Shown: positions 48,621 to 62,137, counted from the stretch's first letter. The stretch is 64,000 nucleotides of DNA from Ailurus styani (GCA_002007465.1 LNAC01001213.1:1-64000), one strand, 5' to 3'. Translations and numbers: made by a program. Notes: generated from the letters alone by a model not told the origin.

Positions 48621-49650
48621 TCCGTTCTCTTTTCTTTTTGATAAGTCTGGCTAGGTGTTTATAAATTTTATTAATTTTTTCAAGTATCCAGTTCTTGGTT
48701 TCATTGATCTGTTCTACTCTTTTGTTGCTGTTTCTATATATTTATTTCTGCTCTAATATTTATTATTTCCCTTCTTCTGCAGGCTTTCACTTTCTCTTGT
48801 TCTTTACCTAGTTCTTTAGGTGTGAGACTAGGTCGCCTACTTGAGATTTTTCTTGCTTATTGAGGTAGACCTGTATTGTTATATATTTCCCATCTTGTGA
48901 CCACTTTTGCTGCATTCCAAAGATGTTGGACTATTGTGTTTTCATTTTCATTTGTTTCCAAATATATATTTTTTTATTTTCTACTTTTATTTCCTTGCTG
49001 ACCCATTCATTCTTTAGTAGCATGTTGTTTAACCTCCATGTATTTGTGGTCTTTCCAAATTTTTTCTTGTGGTTGACTTCAAGTTTCATAGTGTTGTGGT
49101 CAGAAAAGATGTGTGTTATCATTTCAGTCTTTTTGTACTTGTAGAGGCCTGAGTTTTGACCTAATGTGTGCTCTCTTCTGGATGATGTGTCATGTGCAGT
49201 TGAAAAGAATGTGTATTCTGTTGCTTTAGGGTGGAATGCTCTGATGTATCTTTTAAGCCCATCTGGTCCAGTGTGTCATTCAAAGCCATTGCTTCCCTTT
49301 GGTTTCCTGCTTAGGTGAATCTGTCCATGGCTGTAAGTGGGGTGTTAAAGTCCTCTAATATTATTGTATTGTTATCAATGAGTTCCTTTATGTTTACTAA
49401 TTCTTTTATATATTTGGGTGCTTCCACATTGGGGGCATAAATATTTACAACTGTGAGATTTTCCTGTTGGATAGTATTTTTCCCTTCATTATGATATAGT
49501 GCCCCTTTTCATCTCTTGTTACATTCTAATATGTCTGATAAAGTATTGCTACAATGACTTTCTCTTGACATCTGTTTGTGTGCTAAATATTTTTCTATCT
49601 CCCCGCTTTCAAACTGCAGGTGTCTTTAAGTCTAAAAAGAGTCTTTTGTA

Positions 49651-49955
49651 TTTTTTTACTCATCTTTTTAAAATTTTTTATTTTTTTAATATCTTTATTT
49701 TATTTTATTTTTTTCAGTGTTCCAAGATTCATTTTTTATGTACCACACCCAGTGCTCCATGCAATACGTGCACTCCTTGATACCTACAACCAGGCTCACC
49801 CATTCCCCCACTCCATCCCCTGTTTCTCAGAGTCCACAGTCTCTCATCTTTCATCTCCCCCTCCGATTTACCCCAATTCACTTTTCCTTTCCTTCTCCTA
49901 ATGTCCTCCATGCTATTCCTTATGCTCCACAAGTAAGTGAAGCCATATGATAATT
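49651..49955 (-). mobile_element. L1 3' end nested in the full-length L1
   Basis: Reverse 3' UTR ('tgttccaagattcatttttt', 'cagtgctccatgcaatacgt', 'cactccttgatacctacaac') plus a little ORF2 end. Host L1 sequence resumes at 'gtagctggcatataaagg'. Confidence 0.75.
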
Positions 49956-52597
49956 GTAGCTGGCATATAAAGGGGTCTTGTTTTTTAATCCATTCTGACA
50001 TAGTCTTTTGTTTGGAACAATTAGTCCATTTACAATCAGAGTAATTATTGATTGATATGTATTTAGTGCCATTTTATTACCTTTTTGGTCATTGTTTCTG
50101 GAGATTTTCTGTGTTCCTTTCTCATCTTTGTCACTTTTGGTCTTTCCTTCTCACTCAAAGAGTCCCCTTACTATTTCTTGCAGGGCTGGTTTAGTGCTCA
50201 TGTATTCCTTAATGTTTGTTTTTGTTTTTGTTTTTTGGTTTGGGAAATATTATCTCTCTTTCTAGTCTGAATGATAACCTTGCTGGATAGAGTATTTTTG
50301 GCTGCAGATTTTTCCCATTGAGCATGTCGAATATATCATGCTGCTCACTTCTCACTTGCCACATATCTGTGAAGAGATCTGCTGCTAATCTCATTTGTTT
50401 TCCTTTGTAAGTTAGGGACTTGTTTTGTCTTGTTTTAGGTTTTTTTCTTTATTGTTATATTTTGAAAATTTAACTATAATATGTGTTGGTGTTCACCTTC
50501 TTTATTGATTTTGATGAGAGTTCTCTGTGCCTCCTGGATTTGGATGTCTCTTTCCTTTCCCCAGTTAGGGAAGTTTCTAGCTATTATTTTCTCAAATAAA
50601 ACTTCTGCCTTCTTTTCCCTCTCTTCTTTTTCTGGGACTCATATGATATGAATGTTATTATATTTGATGGAGTCACTGAGTTCCCTCAGTCTATTCTCAT
50701 GTTGCATAAGTCTTCTTTCTCTCTTTTGTTCAGTTTCATTACATTCCATTATTCTATTTGCTATATCACTTATTCATTCCTTTGCTTCTTCCATCCCTGT
50801 GGCCATGACATCCTGTCTAGGTAAAATCTCAGTTATCATATTTTTCATTTCTACCTGATTTGTTTTTTAATTCTTTTATCTTTGTGGTATGGGTCTCCCT
50901 AATATCTTTCCATGCTTTTCTCAAGCCCAGAATGTTTTCTTATGATTATTGCTTGAAATTCTCCATCAGGCGTACTACTTATAAATTTTTTGATTAGATC
51001 TCTAGCCATGTCCTTTTCTTCTTCTTTCTTTTGTGATGAATTCCTCCATCTTAGCATTTTATGTAGGTCTCTGTGTTTTTCTATGTGTTAGACAAGTCTG
51101 TTATGTTTCCTGCTCCTGAGAGTAATGGCTGTATGAAGAAGGGGGCCATATATTGTCCAGGCCATATATTGTCAGTGAGTCTTGGTGTGTGCTTCATGCA
51201 CAATGCTGCTGTTTTTGGTCACTCTGTCCCTCAGGTCAGTCATCTCCTGGGGTTTTCCTTGCCTGCAGAGTACAGTGCTTGGACCTTGGCCAGAGTGGTG
51301 AGTTTTAACTAGGTATGCTCAGGTCTTTTTGTTAAATGAGACCTGATACTACCTCCACTAGATCTGAAGCCTTGCAGAGCTTTATGGTTGGTGTACATGG
51401 TGTATGCAGGGGTTTCTGCTGTTCTTCTGGGAATGGGGCCCACTGCACTGGTCCTTATGCACACTTGCCCAAGAAATGCAGTACCATCAGAGTGCAGGGT
51501 GTGGGACTTGATGTAAGCAGGTTAGGCAGGCAGGGTTGGTGATGAGCTGTTTACTAAAGTTGTTTTATGCAGATGGGTGGGTGAGGGAAATGGCACCAGC
51601 CAGCTCCTTTGTCCCTGGAGAGGTGTCTCTGTGCTTGCTGCTCTCTGGGAGGTATTCCAAGCGGAATGAACTACTTCCCCTTGTGTGTCCCAGGCATTTT
51701 TCAGATCACTGTTTTCTTGCTATCTGTCTCCAGCTTGCTTCCCTGCTGGGAGCAACACAGTGCACTTTGGATTTTCTCCCAGCCAAGCTGCCAACTTTTA
51801 AAATCCAAACATTAGGGACCTGGCGTGGTAGGGACCTGCACTGATTTCTGTGGGAGGGTCTCACTATGTGTAGACTGATGCAGGTTTGACAAAGAAGAGC
51901 TGTCATGACAGAGCTCAGTGGTGTGGGATTTGTGGCAAAGCAGACTAAACAGCCAGTGTCTGATTTTGCTGCCCTCACCAGATGTCTCTGTTCCTATGCT
52001 GAGGGGCAGAGGAAGGAAATGTCACCTGCTGGCTCATTTGTCCCAAAAGAGGTGATTCTTAGAACACCACCTCTCACAGAAGCACTCCAAGAAGAGTGAA
52101 GTGTCTTTCCCCATGTGCCTTAGTTGATCCTCAGTTTGTGCCATCTGTCCCAGGGTTGCATGTCTGCCTTCTCTCCACCAATAGGGCAGCACACTCAGGG
52201 CTCTATCAAAGCCAATCCTGGAGACCTCTAAAATTCCAGTCTTTGAGTGCTGCTGGTTGCAAAAACTCACAAGAATCAGCCCCTCTCATTTTACAGGTAA
52301 TGGCTTTGGGGATGTGTCCTCTTTGTGCATATTCCTGTGCATTCCACTCTCTCTCATCTTTCCCTGTGACAAGAACACTCTCCTCACCATGGCCCCAGAA
52401 ATCCATTTCTCCCCCAAAGCACATCTCCACATTTCCTACCTTCCTTGATGTGGTCTTTTCTCTCCCTCTAGTTATTCAGTTTGCTCTGTCAGTCCTCAGG
52501 TCAATTTCTTGGTTATTCAGAATGGTTTGATAGTTATCTATATTTGAGGGACAAATGAAGCTTAGTGTTCTACCGTGCTGCCATCTTAGCTCCCCTC

Positions 52598-53996
52598 CCA
52601 TATGATTTTAAGGACTGCCTTTATTATTTTTTTGAAAATTCCATTGGAATTTTAATATGTATTTTATTGAATTTATAGATGACTTTGTAAGGTATAGAAA
52701 TTTTAATAATGATGTAATAATTTTGGTAATATTAATTCTTCCCTTCCATGAAAATGAGATATTTTTCCATTAGTATCTGTCTTCTTCAATTACTTTCATC
52801 AGGTTCTTATTGTTTACAATGTACAAGTCTTTTACTTTCTTAAATTTATCCCTCAGTATTTTATTGAGTTTAATGCTATTGTGAATGGAATGGTTTTCTT
52901 TATTTTTTCAGATGGTTAGTTAATGGTGTATAGAGATGAAAGGAATTTCTGTGTTGATTATATATCCTGCAATTTCTCCAAATTTATTGACTAGTTATAA
53001 CATTTTTTTTCTTCAGTCTTTAGGGTTTCTATATACACTATCATATCCTATGCACATAATGAAATTTTCAACTACTGTTACTTTCTGATTTAGAAGTTTT
53101 TTATTTCTTTGTCTTTTCCTAATTGTTCCAGGCAGGACTTCCAGTACTATCTTGAATAAGAGTGGTGAGAGTGAGCTTCCTTATTTTTTCAATGATTTAA
53201 AAAAAAAGCTTTAAATTATTCATCATTGAGTACAACGTTAGCTGTTGATTTATGCTATGTGGTCCTTATTATGTTGTGGTATGTCTTTGCTCTGAATTTG
53301 TTAAAGATTTTTTTAGCTGTTTTATTCTGTCAAATGCTTTTTCTGCATTCACTGAGACAATCATATGATTTTTTAAATCTTTCATTCTATTAGTGTGTCA
53401 TATTACATTTTTTGGTTTCTGTATTTGAACCACCCTTGAATACCAGAAAATCCCACTTGACCATGGAATATGAACTTGTTAATCTGTTATTGAATTTGCT
53501 AATATTTCATTTAGAATTTTTGCATCCATATTTATTAGAGTTATTGTTTTATAGTATTCTCTCTCTCTGTTTGTTTTTTTTTTTTTGGTCATGTCCTTAA
53601 CTGGCTTAGGTATCAGGTAATGCTGGTCTCATAAAAAGAGTTTGGAAGTATTCATCTTTTTTTTTAAGATTTTATTTATTTATTTGACACAGAGAGAGAG
53701 ATTACAAGTAGGCAGAGAGACAGGGAGAGGAGGAAGCAGGCACTCTGCTGAGCAGAGAGCCCGATGCGGGCCTCGATCCCAGGACGCTGAGATCATGACC
53801 TGAGCTGAAAGCAGAGGCTTTAACCCACTGAGCCACCCAGGCACCCTGGAAGTATTCATCTTCTTTAATGTTATGTCTGGGTAGAATTCACAAGTGAAGA
53901 CATCTGGTACTAGGGTTTTCTATGCTAGTTTGTTTCTCATTATGGATTTTATCTTACTCATTATTGATTTGTTCATTCTTTCTATTTATTCCTTTT
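52598..53996 (-). mobile_element. L1 ORF2 internal fragment, reverse
   Basis: L1 ORF2 RT-region sequence in reverse ('gattttttaaatctttcatt', 'tatttgaaccacccttgaat', 'tgaatttgctaatatttcat'). Diverged, no frame. Split by the Can-SINE at 53659-53846. Confidence 0.75.
53659..53846 (-). mobile_element. Can-SINE, young-looking
   Basis: Reverse element with perfect 16-bp target duplications TGGAAGTATTCATCTT at 53643-53658 and 53847-53862. Confidence 0.97.
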
Positions 53997-55172
53997 TTAT
54001 TGAAATATAACTGCTGGGAGCCACATGAGCTTCACTGGCTGACACAGTCGCAGCCTGGAAATGGCAGCATTTGCACAGCTCCTGCCATACAGAGCGAACC
54101 TGGTATCTCCTTCCACCGCTTTTGATTTCTCTCCTAGGAATAAGCCTGTTGCTTATGATTGGGCTCTAAGACACTCCACACCAGACCAAGATTACTCACA
54201 TGACATTATATGAGGAGAATCAGACCCTTAGCCCCACAGCAAGGAGCCTAGATTCTATCTCCGTGACCCTCTCTCCCAGCCTTTTCTCATGGAGCTCTTG
54301 TAGATCAGAGAGAAAGTCTTTAAGACACCACCAGGCTGGGAGCTAGACATTAATTCAGCCCGAAGAAAAGGAGCCTTATCTAAAGATAATATACAACTTT
54401 TCTTGATTAATGTGCTAGATAGTGTGACATGTGATTCACTTATGTTAGACTATGATTGAACTATATAACTAGTGCCTTATTCATATAAGTTTAACAAAGA
54501 TAGATGATTCTAATAATAATGGTTACTATCTTTAACTTGTAACTCTGTTACTATGGAATTTCCATTTAACTCATTTCTAAGAACAAAAGCATGACCCACT
54601 TGCCCTGTATGAGACCCACTTGTCCTGTACGGCCTAAGAAGCCATTTCAATGTCATTGAAGACAGATGATCTGTCTCCCCCCCCCCAATCTACAGGGGAC
54701 AGACAAAGTGTAAAGGCCAAGCTGAGGAGAACATGTAAAGAATGTTTCCATTGATCAAAACACCATACCACGGGAATCAACCAACTTCAAAAAATCATGT
54801 TCCGGTCACGTATTGTTCATCTTACTGTCTATAAATAAAGCTACTGAGACCAGCAGAGTTAGAGATGCCTGCTTGGTGATCAGAAAGAATCTCATGGCTC
54901 TCTCACTCCTTTCACTGACACTGTCCATCCTTCAGGGACCCCTGGCCCTGGTGGAGCTGGACTGGGGCATATAACTACCACAAAATGTTATTATTTTTGT
55001 TTCAGGTGTATAATACTGATTCAGCAATTTTATACATTTCTCAGTGCATATCAAAATAAGTGTTCTTCTCTTAATCCCCTTCATCTATTTCACCTGTCAC
55101 CTCCTCACCGCCCCTCTGTCAATCACCAGGTAGTTCTCTGTATTTAATAACCTATTTGTTTTTTGTTTTTAT
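53997..55172 (-). mobile_element. L1 3' UTR fragment split by a solo LTR
   Basis: 53997-54011 and 54976-55172 together form a reverse L1 3' UTR ('attgaaatataacta', 'gtttcaggtgtataatactg', 'tccccttcatctatttcacc'). The solo LTR 54012-54969 separates the parts. Confidence 0.7.
54012..54969 (+). mobile_element. Solo LTR, 958 bp, class II-like (6-bp target duplication)
   Basis: Begins TGCTGGGAGCC and ends CTGGGGCA-type TG...CA termini, flanked by TATAAC at 54006-54011 and 54970-54975. A combined TATA-like/polyadenylation motif CTATAAATAAAG lies at 54829-54840 and marks the R region. A poly-C run is at 54678-54687, and a duplicated ACCCACTTG-CCTGTA motif lies at 54595-54629. No gag, pol or env attached, so it is a solo LTR left by LTR-LTR recombination. 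A 6-bp duplication points to an ERVK-like (class II) virus. Confidence 0.85.
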
Positions 55173-56042
55173 TCTTCTTCTTCTTTTTTAATAATTTTTT
55201 ATTATGTTATTAGTCACCATACAGTACATTATTAGTTTTTGATGTAGTGTTCCATGATTCATTGTGCATAACACCCAGTGCTCCATGCAATACGTGCCCT
55301 CCTTAATACTCATCACTGGGCTCACCCATTCCCCTACTCCCTCCCCTCTAAAACTCTCAGTTTGATTTCTGGAGTCCATAGACTCTCATGGTTCATCTCA
55401 CCCTCTGATTTCCCAACTTCATTTTCCCCTTCCTTTTCCTAATATCCTCCAATGCTATTCATTATGTTCCATTAAAAAAAGTGTAATTATATGATAATTG
55501 TCTTTCTCTGCTTGACTTATTTCACTTAACATAACCTCCTCCAGTTCCATCCATGTTGATGCAAATACTGGATATTCATCCCTTCTGATGGCTGAGTAAT
55601 ATCCCATTGTATATATGGACCACATCTTCTTTTTCCATTCGTCTGTTGAAGAGCATCTTGGCTCCTTCCACAGTTTGGCTATCATGGACATTAGTGCTAT
55701 GAACGCTGGGGTGCATGTGGCCCTTCTTTTCACTACATCTGTATCTTTGGGGTAAATACATAGTAGTGTAATTGCTGGGTCATAGAGTAGCTCTATTTTT
55801 AACTTTTTGAAGGACATCCACACTCTTTTCCAAAGTGGCTGTACCAACCTGCATTCCCACCAACAGTGTAAGAGTGTTCCCCTTTCTCCACAACCTCTCC
55901 AACATTTGTTTCTTGCCTTGTCAATTTTTGCCATTCTAACTAGTGTAAGGTGGTATCTCCATGTTGTTTTGATTTGAATTTCCCTGATGGCTAATGATGT
56001 TAAACATTTTTTCATTTGTCTCTTAGCCATTCGTATGTCTTC
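55173..56042 (-). mobile_element. 5'-truncated L1, reverse, with long ORF2 C-terminal frame
   Basis: The reverse 3' UTR (55190-55460) is followed by a 191-codon open stretch (55455-56030) encoding the ORF2 C-terminus ('[20 protein letters not shown]', '[20 protein letters not shown]', '[20 protein letters not shown]'). The open stretch suggests a relatively young insertion. Confidence 0.88.
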
Positions 56043-59000
56043 TTTTTAAATTTTAGGCAGTTAACATACAGTGCAATAATGTTTCTGGGGGTAGAATTTA
56101 GTGATTCATCACTTACATACAACACCCAGTGCTCATCATAACAAGTGCCCTCCTTAATATTCATCAGCCTACAACCCACCCACCTCCCTCCATCAATTCT
56201 TAGTTTGTTCTCTATCATTAAGAGTCTCTTATAACTTGTTTCCCTCTTCCTTTTTTTTCTTTTCCCTCTACACATGTTCACCCACTTCCCTTATTAAATT
56301 CCACATATGAGCGAGATCATATGGCATTTGTCTTTCCCTAGTTGACTTATTTCACTTAGCATGATACACCCTATCCCCATCCAAGTTGTTGTAAATACAA
56401 CAATTCATTCTTTTTGATGGTTGAGTAATATTTCATTGTCTATATATAACAACACTTCCTTATCCATTCATCAGTCCATGGACATTTGGGCTCTCTCCAT
56501 AGTTAGGCTATTGTTGATAATGCTTCTATAAACATCAGGGTGCATGTATCCTTTCAAATCTCTATTTTTGTATTCTTTGGGTAAATACCTAGTAGTGCCA
56601 TTGCTGGATCATAAAGTAGTTATATTTTTAACATTTTGAGGAACCTCCATACTGTTCTCCAGAGTGACTGCACCAGTTTGCATTTCCACCAACAGTGCAA
56701 TAGTGTGCTCCTTTCTCCACATCCTCACCAACACCTGTTGTCTTCCTGTTAATTTTATCCATTCTGACAGGTATGAGTTGGTATCTTATTGTGGTTTTGA
56801 TTTGTATTTCCCTGATGATGGGTGATGTTGAGCATCTTTTCATATGTCTGTTAGTCATCTGGATGTGTTTTTTGGAGAAGTGTCTTTTCAAGTCTTCTGT
56901 CCATTTCTTAACTGGGTTGTTTTTGGGTGTCTAGTTTGAAAAGTTCTTTGTAGACTGGATACTAACCCTTTATCAGGCATATCATTTGCAAATATCTTCT
57001 CCCTTCCGGAGTGTGCCTTTTAGTTTTGTTGACTGTTTACCTTGCTGTGCAGAGCTTTTTACCTTACAGAAGTCCCAATAGTTTATTTTTTGCTTTTTTT
57101 CCCTTGCCTGTGGTTACCTGTCTAGGAAGAAGTTGCTACAGTCAAAGTCAAAGAGGTTTCTGCCTGTGTTCTCTAGGATTTTGATAGTCTCCCATCTCAC
57201 ATTAAGATTTTTCATCTATTTTGAATTAATTTTTGTGTATTGTGTAAGAAAGTGGTTTCATTATTCTGCATGCTGTCCAGTTTTCTCAACACCATTTGTT
57301 GAAGAGACTGTCTTTTTCCATTGGATATTCTTTCCTGTTTTGTTGAAGGTTGCTTGACAATATAGTTGAGGGTCCATATCTTGGTTCTCTAGTCTGTTCT
57401 ATTGATCTATGTGCCTGTTTTTGTGCCAGTACCGTACTATCTTGATGATGACAGGCTTATAATATACCTTGAAATCCAGAATTGTAATGCCTCCAGTTTT
57501 GTTTTTCTTTTTCAGATTTGATTTGGCTCTTCAGGGTCTTTTGTGGTTCCATACAAATTTTAGGAATTCTTATTCTAACTCTGTGAAAAATACTGGTGGT
57601 ATTATGATGGGGATGGAATTAAATGTATAGATTGCTTTAGATAATACAGACATTTTAACAATGTTTTTCCAATCTATGGGCATGGAAAGATTTTCCATTT
57701 CTTTGGTCCTCTTCAATTTCCTTCATAAGTGTTTTATAGTTTTCAGAGTATAGGTCTTTTACTTCATTATTTAGATCTATTCCTATGGATTTTATTGTTT
57801 TTGGTGCAATTGCAAATGGGATCAATTCTTTAATTTCCTTCTCTGCTGCTTCATTATTGGTGTATAGAAATGCAACAGACTTCACATTGATTTTATATCC
57901 TGTGACTTTGCTGAATACATGTGTGAGTTCTAGCAATTTTTTTGGTGGAGGTTTTTTGGTTTTCTACATAGAGTATCACATCATCTGAAAATAGTGAAAA
58001 TTTGAATTCTTTTGCCAATTTGGATACCTTTTATTTCTATTTGTTGTATGATAGCTGAGGCTAAGAATTTTAATACTATCTTAAATAGTAATGGTAAAAG
58101 TGGAATCCTTGTCTTGTTTCTGACTGTAGGAGAAAGGCTCTCAATTTTTCCCCATTGAGGATATTAGCTGTGTCTTTCATATATGGTCTTTATGTTGCTA
58201 AAGTATGTTCCATTGATCCCTGCTTTGTTGAGGGTTTTTTTTTTTTACCAGGAATGGATGCTATTATTTTGTCAAATGCTTTTTATGTATCTCTTGACAA
58301 GATCATATGGTTCTTATCTTTTCTTTTATTAATATGGTGTATAATATTGATTTATATGTGAATATTGAACCACCTCTGCTGCCCAAGAATAAATCCCACT
58401 TGATGGTGCTGGATAATTATTTTAATGTACTCTTGGATTTTATTTCCTAGCAGTTTACTGAAAATTTTTGCATCCATTTTCATCAGGGATATTGGTCTGT
58501 AATTCGCCTTTTTAGTGGGGTCTTTGGTTTTGGAATCAAGGTAATACTGCCTTCATAGAATGAGTTAGGAAGTTTCCCTTCCATTTCTATTTTTTGGAAC
58601 AGTTTGAGAAGAATAGGTATTAACTTTTCTTTATTTTTCTTTAATTTAAATTCAATTTAATGAACATATACTCTACTATTAGTTTCAGAGGCAGAATTTA
58701 CTGATCCATCAGCTGAATACAACACCCAGTGCTCATTACTTCAAGTGCCTTCCTTAATGCCCATCATCCAGTTACCCCATCACCACAGCCACCTCCCGTC
58801 CAGTAACCCTCATTTGTTTCCCGTATTTAAGAGTCCCTTCTGGTGTGTTTCCCTCTCTGTCCCCATTCCCTTTTATTTTTTCCTTCCTTTGATCTATGTT
58901 CATCTTTTTTTTCCCCTTAAATACCACATATGAGTGAAATCATATGCTATTTGTCTTTCTATGACTTATTTCATTCTCTCTGTCTCTGTCTCTGTCTCTC

Positions 59001-59514
59001 TATATATACATATATGTGTGTGTGTATATATATATCATATAGATATGGTATATCTACTTTATTGATTTATCTGCCAATGGATATCTGGGCTGTGTCCATA
59101 TTTTGGCTGTTGTGGGCGTTGTTCTTAATAATCACTGGGGTAGATGTTCCCTTTCAAATCACTATGTAGCATCCTTTGAATAAATACTGAGTAGTGCAAC
59201 CACTGGATCAAAGGGCAGCTCTATTTTTAACATTTTCTGGAATCTCCATACTGTTTTCCAAAGTGGCTGCACCATTAACTTTTCTTTAAATGTCTGTCTC
59301 CTGGGAAGCCCTCCAGCCCAGGACTTTTGCTTGATGGGAGATTTTTGATTATCAATTCATTTTTTTTTTACTGGTTCAAATTTTGGTATTTTCAAAATTT
59401 CTATTTTTCATGCTTCAGCTTTGATAGCTTGTAAATTTCTAGGAATTTGTCCATTTATCCCATGTTGCCCGCTTGTTGGCATATAACTTTTCATAGTATT
59501 CTCATAAAATTGTA
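56043..59514 (-). mobile_element. L1, reverse strand, 3' UTR through ORF2 RT region
   Basis: Reverse 3' UTR from 56043, then ORF2. Peptide phrases on the minus strand include '[20 protein letters not shown]' near 56830 and '[20 protein letters not shown]' near 57900. It is interrupted at 58634-59273 by another L1 and resumes at 59289. Frames are broken. Confidence 0.82.
58634..59273 (-). mobile_element. L1 3' end inserted in an older L1
   Basis: Reverse 3' UTR and ORF2 end. Target duplications ATTAACTTTTCTTTA at 58619-58633 and 59274-59288 are perfect, proving insertion into L1 sequence. A CT/TA/TG-rich microsatellite tract lies at 58975-59035. Confidence 0.93.
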
Positions 59515-60192
59515 TTTCTTTTTTTTTCATTTAAATTCAAGCAGCCAACATATAGTACAACATTAGTTTCAGATGTAGTGCTCAATAATTCATCAGTTGT
59601 GTATAACAGCCAGTGCTCATCACATCACATGCCGTCCTTAATGCCCATGACTCAATTACCCCATCCCCCCAACCACTTCCCTTCCAGCAACCCTTTTGTT
59701 TCATATAGTTAAGAGTCTCTCATGGCTTTTCTCCCTCTCTGATGACTTTCCGTTCAGTTTGTTTTCCATTCCCCTATTGTCCTCTGCACTGTTACTTTTG
59801 TATTCCACACATGAGTGAAACCGTCTGATAATTACTTTTTTCTGATTGACTTATTTCATTCAGCATAAGACCCTCCAATTCCATTCACATTGATGTAAAT
59901 GGTAAGTATTCGTCCTTTCTGATGGCTGAGTAATAATACATTGTGTGTGTGTATATATACACACACACACACACCACATCTTCCTTATCTATTCATCTGT
60001 CAATGGACAGTCAGGAATTTTCCACAATTTGGCTGTTGTGGACATTGCTGATATAAACGTGGGAATGCAAGTGCCCCTTCAGATCACTGCATTTGTATCT
60101 TTGAGGTAAATACTTATTAGTGTAATTCATGGGTCATAGAGTAGCTCTATTTTTAATTTCCTGAGGAACCTGGATACTGTTTTCCAGAGTGC
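59515..60192 (-). mobile_element. L1 3' end, reverse
   Basis: Reverse 3' UTR ('cagccaacatatagtacaac', 'cagtgctcatcacatcacat') and ORF2 end to 'gttttccagagtgcc'. A (TG)n/(AC)n palindromic-like run is at 59943-59972. Target duplication not recognised. Confidence 0.8.
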
Positions 60193-60655
60193 CTTGTGTT
60201 GCCAGCAATAGTTGATTGATTTATGAATTTTGAACCACTCTTTTAAAAAAATTAACATATAATGTATTATTTGTATCAAGGGTACAGGTTTGTGAATCAT
60301 CAATCTTACACAATTCACAACACTCACTATAGCACATACTCTCCCCAATGTCCATAACCTAGCCACCCTGTCCCTCCCCGCCCCCCCCCAGCAACCCTCA
60401 GTTTGTTTCATGAGATTAAGAGTCTCTTATGGTTTGTCCCCCTCCCTGGTCCCATGCTATTTCATTTTTTGCCCTCCCTACCACACACGACCTCCTTCCC
60501 TGCCTATCAAATTCCTCAAATCAGATATATCATATGATAATTGTCTTTCTCTGACAGACTTATTTTGTTTAGCATAATTCCTCTAGTTCCATCCACATCA
60601 TTCCAAATGGCAAGATTTTGGGTTTTTTTGATGGCTACATAATATTCCATTATAT

Positions 60656-60724
60656 ATATATAACATTTATATGTATATATATTTATATATATATAACATT
60701 TATATGTGTGTGTATATATATATG

Positions 60725-60788
<64 letters not shown>

Positions 60789-60907
60789 NNNNNNNNNNNN
60801 NNNNNNNNNNNNNNNNNNNNNNNNNNNNNNNNNNNNNNNNNNNNNNNNNNNNNNNNNNNNNNNNNNNNNNNNNNNNNNNNTATATATATATATATATATA
60901 TATATAT
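60656..60907. repeat. (TA)n microsatellite with 92-bp assembly gap
   Basis: TA/TG-rich run inside the L1. N at 60789-60880 with pure TA on both sides. The apparent open frames across it are artefacts. Confidence 0.95.
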
Positions 60908-62137
60908 CTCACATTTTCTTTATCCATTCATTTGTTGATGGACATCTAGGTTCTTTCCATAGTTTGGCTATTGTGGACATTGCTGCTATAAACATTCAGG
61001 TTCATGTCCCCCTTCGGATTACTACATTTGTGTCGTTAGGGAAAATATCCAGTAGTGCAATTGCTGGGTTGTAGGGTAGCTCTATTTTCAACTTTTTGAG
61101 GAACATCCATACTGTTTTCCAGAGTGGCTGTACCAGCTTGCATTCCCACCAACAATGTGGGAGGGTTCCCCTTTTGCTGAATCCTCAACAACATCTGTCA
61201 TTTCCTGATTGTTAATTTTAGCCATCCTGTCTGGTGTGAGGTGGTGTCTCACTGTGGTTTTGATTTGTATTTTCCTGATGCTGAGTGATGTTGAGCACTT
61301 TTTCATGGGTCTGCTGGTCATTTGGATGTCTTCTTTGTAGAAATGTCTGTTCATGTCTTCTACCCATTTCTTGACTGGGTTATTTCGTTTTATGGGGGTT
61401 GAGTTTGAGAAGTTCTTTATAGATTTTGGATACAAGCCCTTTATCTGATATGTCATTTGTAAATATCTCCTCCCATTCTGTCAGTTGACTGTTGGTTTTG
61501 TTAACTCTTTCCTTTGCTGTGCAAAAGCTTTTTATCTTGATGAAGATCCAAGAGTTCATTTTTGCCCTTGCTTCCCTTGCTTTTGGCAATGTATCTAAGA
61601 AGAAATTGCTGTGGCTGAGGTCAAAGAGTTTGCTGCCTGTGTCCTCCTCAAGGATTTTGATGGATTCCTGTCTCTCATGGAGGTTTATCATCCATTTTGA
61701 GTCTATTTTTGTGTGTGGTGTAAGGAAATGGTCCAGTTTCATTCCTCTGCATGTGGATGTCTAATTTTCCGAACATCATTTGTTGAAGAAACTTTTTTCC
61801 AATGAACATTGTTTCCTGCTTTGTCAAAAATTAGTTAACCAAAGAACTGAAGGTCCATTTCTGGGCTCTCTATTCTGTTCAGTTGATCTGTGTGTCTGTT
61901 TCTGTGTCAGTGTCATACTGTCTTGATGATTCCAGCTTTGAAATAGAGCTTGAAGTCTGGAATTGTGATGCTGCCAACTTTGGTTTTCCTTTTCAACATT
62001 CTTCTGGCTATTTGGGGTCTTTTCTGGATCCATATAAATTTTAGGATTATTAGTCCCTTTATTTGAAAAAATATTGATGGTATTTTGATAGGGATTGCAT
62101 TAAATGTGTAGATTGCTCTAGGTAACATAGACATTTT

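Larger units (their letters stand above)
44665..52594 (-). mobile_element. Full-length L1 LINE, reverse strand, inactivated and interrupted
   Basis: Read on the minus strand it starts near 52594 with the L1 5' end (GGGAGCTAAGATGGCAGCAC, containing a YY1-type AAGATGGC). It continues through a CpG-poor 5' UTR, an ORF1 region (about 51.0-50.0 kb) and ORF2 (endonuclease, RT, C-terminus) to the 3' UTR and T-run near 44680. It is interrupted by an LTR (46222-46715), Can-SINEs (47078, 47380, 47634, 48180, 48430) and an L1 3' end (49651-49955). Without these it is about 6.4 kb, a normal L1 length. Reading frames are broken by many stops and indels, so it cannot be mobile. Confidence 0.85.

Noticed and set aside
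49499..52530. Many 60-144-codon plus-strand frames
   Set aside because: They lie antisense to the L1 5' UTR/ORF1 region and have no similarity to proteins.
55455..56030. 191-codon minus-strand frame as a host gene
   Set aside because: It is the L1 ORF2 C-terminus ('[20 protein letters not shown]') next to an L1 3' UTR.
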